This document shows, piece by piece, positions 62,175-64,000 of a stretch of 64,000 nt of DNA; position 1 is the first letter of the stretch; the number at the start of each line of letters is the position of its first letter. The DNA comes from Azadirachta indica (Eukaryota > Streptophyta > Magnoliopsida > Sapindales > Meliaceae), in assembly GCA_022749755.1 (NCBI GenBank), contig CM040443.1, positions 12,249,744-12,313,743 of the forward strand. The letters run 5' to 3'. The translations under genes and the position numbers were made by a program. Under the pieces are notes generated by a model. The model saw only the letters and a program-made list of their open reading frames with translations, was not told where the DNA came from and did no database searches.

Positions 62175-62183
62175 GAGAAATAA

Positions 62184-64000
62184 TGGAATTACCTTGACAC
62201 CTCCTCTTTGTATAACCATATCCTCGTTATCCTTGTACTCGTATTATTTCAAAAATTTTTTAAAAATATTTCAAAACTCTCTCAATATTATTTTTATTAA
62301 TAAAAAAGTTAATGAACTAATAACAATGTAATACTTTATCACATATTACTTGCATTAGTCAAACAAAACTACATGGAACACATTAAATGAGTGTCAAAAT
62401 TTTTTTAAAAAATAATCCTAATAAATTTATAAATATTTAAATTGTAAAATCATTTAATAAGTCAAACCCAACAAACTTTCTCTTCGATTTTCTTCGATTC
62501 TAGCTCTAAACCTAACAAATTAAATCCCAATACATATTTTTTTATAGACTATTCAAGAGTATTAAAGTAATTTTGCTTGTTTGTTGAAGGCTATTGAAGT
62601 AATTTTATTTCTTTCCATCTCAAAGTATAGACTTTTGGCCAATTAGAAGGGTAAATTAATAATTATATACAAAAATTAATGATTTTCATTAACGGAGATA
62701 ACTTCAAAAAGATCTTGAGGTATTATCAAAATAATAAAGGGGTAACAAAAATTTGGCCAAAAAAGGGGGGACTATTGGGTTTATTCCCTTTTCAAAATAT
62801 TTAGAGGCTGATTGTTTTTTCACTCAATACTTTATGATTCAACTAATTAAATATATTTAGTTTTATGAAATTATTGCTTATTTATTTTTTTTTTTTTATA
62901 GTTGACTACAATTTATTTTTAGTTATTCATATATTTTATAAATATTTATTTTTCAACTTAGAGACTTTTTTTTTTTTACTTAAAACTGAATAATTTTATT
63001 TAGGTGTTTGCAAAATCTTATTAAAAATATTTTAATATAATTAATTTAAAAATTTTAACTTAAATTTAAATAATCAAATATTCGAATAAATTAAATATTT
63101 TATTTATTAAAAATATTCTTAATTTTTTGTTTTTAAATTCACAATGATTTCGAATTTGCGTTCAACAAGGGTAGAGCCAGCTTTGTAAATACGACAGACA
63201 ACAAAAAGTATGCATTTAAAACTTGACGGTGTCAAAACATAAAATTTATATTATACAAAGTCAAATACATAAAAAAAAGTTTATATTTTAATATATTTTT
63301 GTTTTATCTCCAAGGCCAAGGTCCCCAACGTAGTTCTATCTGTAAATATGGAAATGATATGTCAAGTCACATCCTTAAGAAAGGCAGTCTAGTTGGTGAT
63401 TCTCCTCACATTAATTTCAAAAGAGGACTTATTTAATTTCAATTTGTGTACGAGGAGGGATTTGAAATATTTATATTATAGTGTTATATTTAAGAAGAAA
63501 ATATATTATTTGTAGTTATGTATAGTTATATAAATTTATATGTTTAGATTTATTCAATTATAAATTTATTTATATTTTAGATAAAAAAAATATATTGACC
63601 GGTCTTTCTTTAGTAACGCGATTGCTAGCCTTTCAACACTTTATAAAACCTTCATTAAAAAATCACTCCATTAGATATTCTAAAAGTAATCATTTAACTG
63701 AAAAAAAAAAAAAGAAAGTTAAAAGTGTATCACAAATCCGCTATTCATTCATCAACAACATTAAATAAATCAAACCACAGATAGCCATTACGAACTCTTG
63801 TAAAATGGATCAGTTAATTAATGTGGGTGTACTTTGAACGTTGTCCAGTGTAGTTAGTAAAGCGGTACTAGTTAAATGTATTGGGTCGGTCCACTAAGGG
63901 AAGATCGTAACTCCCAGAAGCAAGGCGGACCAAAGGGGCGTCAACAGCGCTTCAACCGTCCCGCTTTCAATATCACAGTACGCACAGCGAAAGGAAAACT
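62184..64000. other. right-edge intergenic DNA
   Basis: AT-rich with no supported gene. Part of it (about 62810-63125) belongs to the dispersed repeat seen at 35145-35340. From about 63830 to the end the sequence turns clearly richer in G+C and lacks A/T runs. It may be the beginning of another transcribed region cut by the window edge, but no start codon with a convincing frame is visible. Confidence 0.5.

Noticed and set aside
1..64000. CRISPR array, bacterial operon or plasmid features
   Set aside because: The gene structures are those of a plant nuclear genome; the only spaced repeats are the transposon palindrome array and microsatellites.

Overview
The window looks like a gene-containing, AT-rich stretch of nuclear DNA from a flowering plant, most likely a eudicot. 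The evidence is plant-specific gene families, short exons separated by T-rich GT-AG introns, and the plant-type double uORF leader on an S-adenosylmethionine decarboxylase gene. I cannot name the species from sequence alone. I find eight protein-coding genes, one tRNA gene and several transposon relics. All exon models were built by hand from reading frame, splice sites and remembered family architecture; no database search was possible.

Layout: 1-6.3 kb is AT-rich intergenic DNA with local duplications and microsatellites. 6.5-15.3 kb (+) is a uridine-kinase/CYTH (triphosphate tunnel metalloenzyme, TTM1/TTM2-type) gene. It has a 1.67-kb leader intron and a degenerate LINE fragment in its first coding intron. 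18.2-20.2 kb (+) is an F-box/LRR/FBD gene, convergent with an NSP-interacting-kinase-type LRR receptor kinase at 21.0-24.0 kb (-). 24-30 kb is a large gene-free interval. 30.4-33.2 kb (-) is SAMDC with three leader introns, a 2-codon tiny uORF and a conserved 51-aa small uORF. 33-40.8 kb is repeat-rich; it contains a solo LTR with perfect 5-bp target duplication and a probable Harbinger-type MITE. 40.9-42.4 kb (+) is a strictosidine-synthase-like gene with a GC-AG intron. 44.1-50.1 kb (+) is AAPT1, an 18-coding-exon aminoalcoholphosphotransferase gene with 10-nt and 23-nt microexons. 53.1-54.3 kb (-) is an OCTOPUS-like gene of uncertain function. 57.4 kb is tRNA-Ala(AGC). 57.7-59.3 kb (-) is an intronless secreted glyoxal/galactose-oxidase-like gene. 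60.3-62.2 kb is a 1.9-kb non-autonomous Mutator-like foldback element whose centre is an array of short palindromes. The last 1.8 kb holds no gene that I can support.

The genes are unrelated neighbours rather than a pathway: phosphate/nucleotide metabolism (TTM), protein turnover (F-box), receptor signalling (NIK), polyamine synthesis (SAMDC), phospholipid synthesis (AAPT1) and apoplastic or secretory enzymes (SSL, GLOX). The most unusual structure is the palindrome-array foldback transposon. The best-supported regulatory system is the SAMDC uORF pair, a known plant system. I did not find a convincing wholly new biological system.
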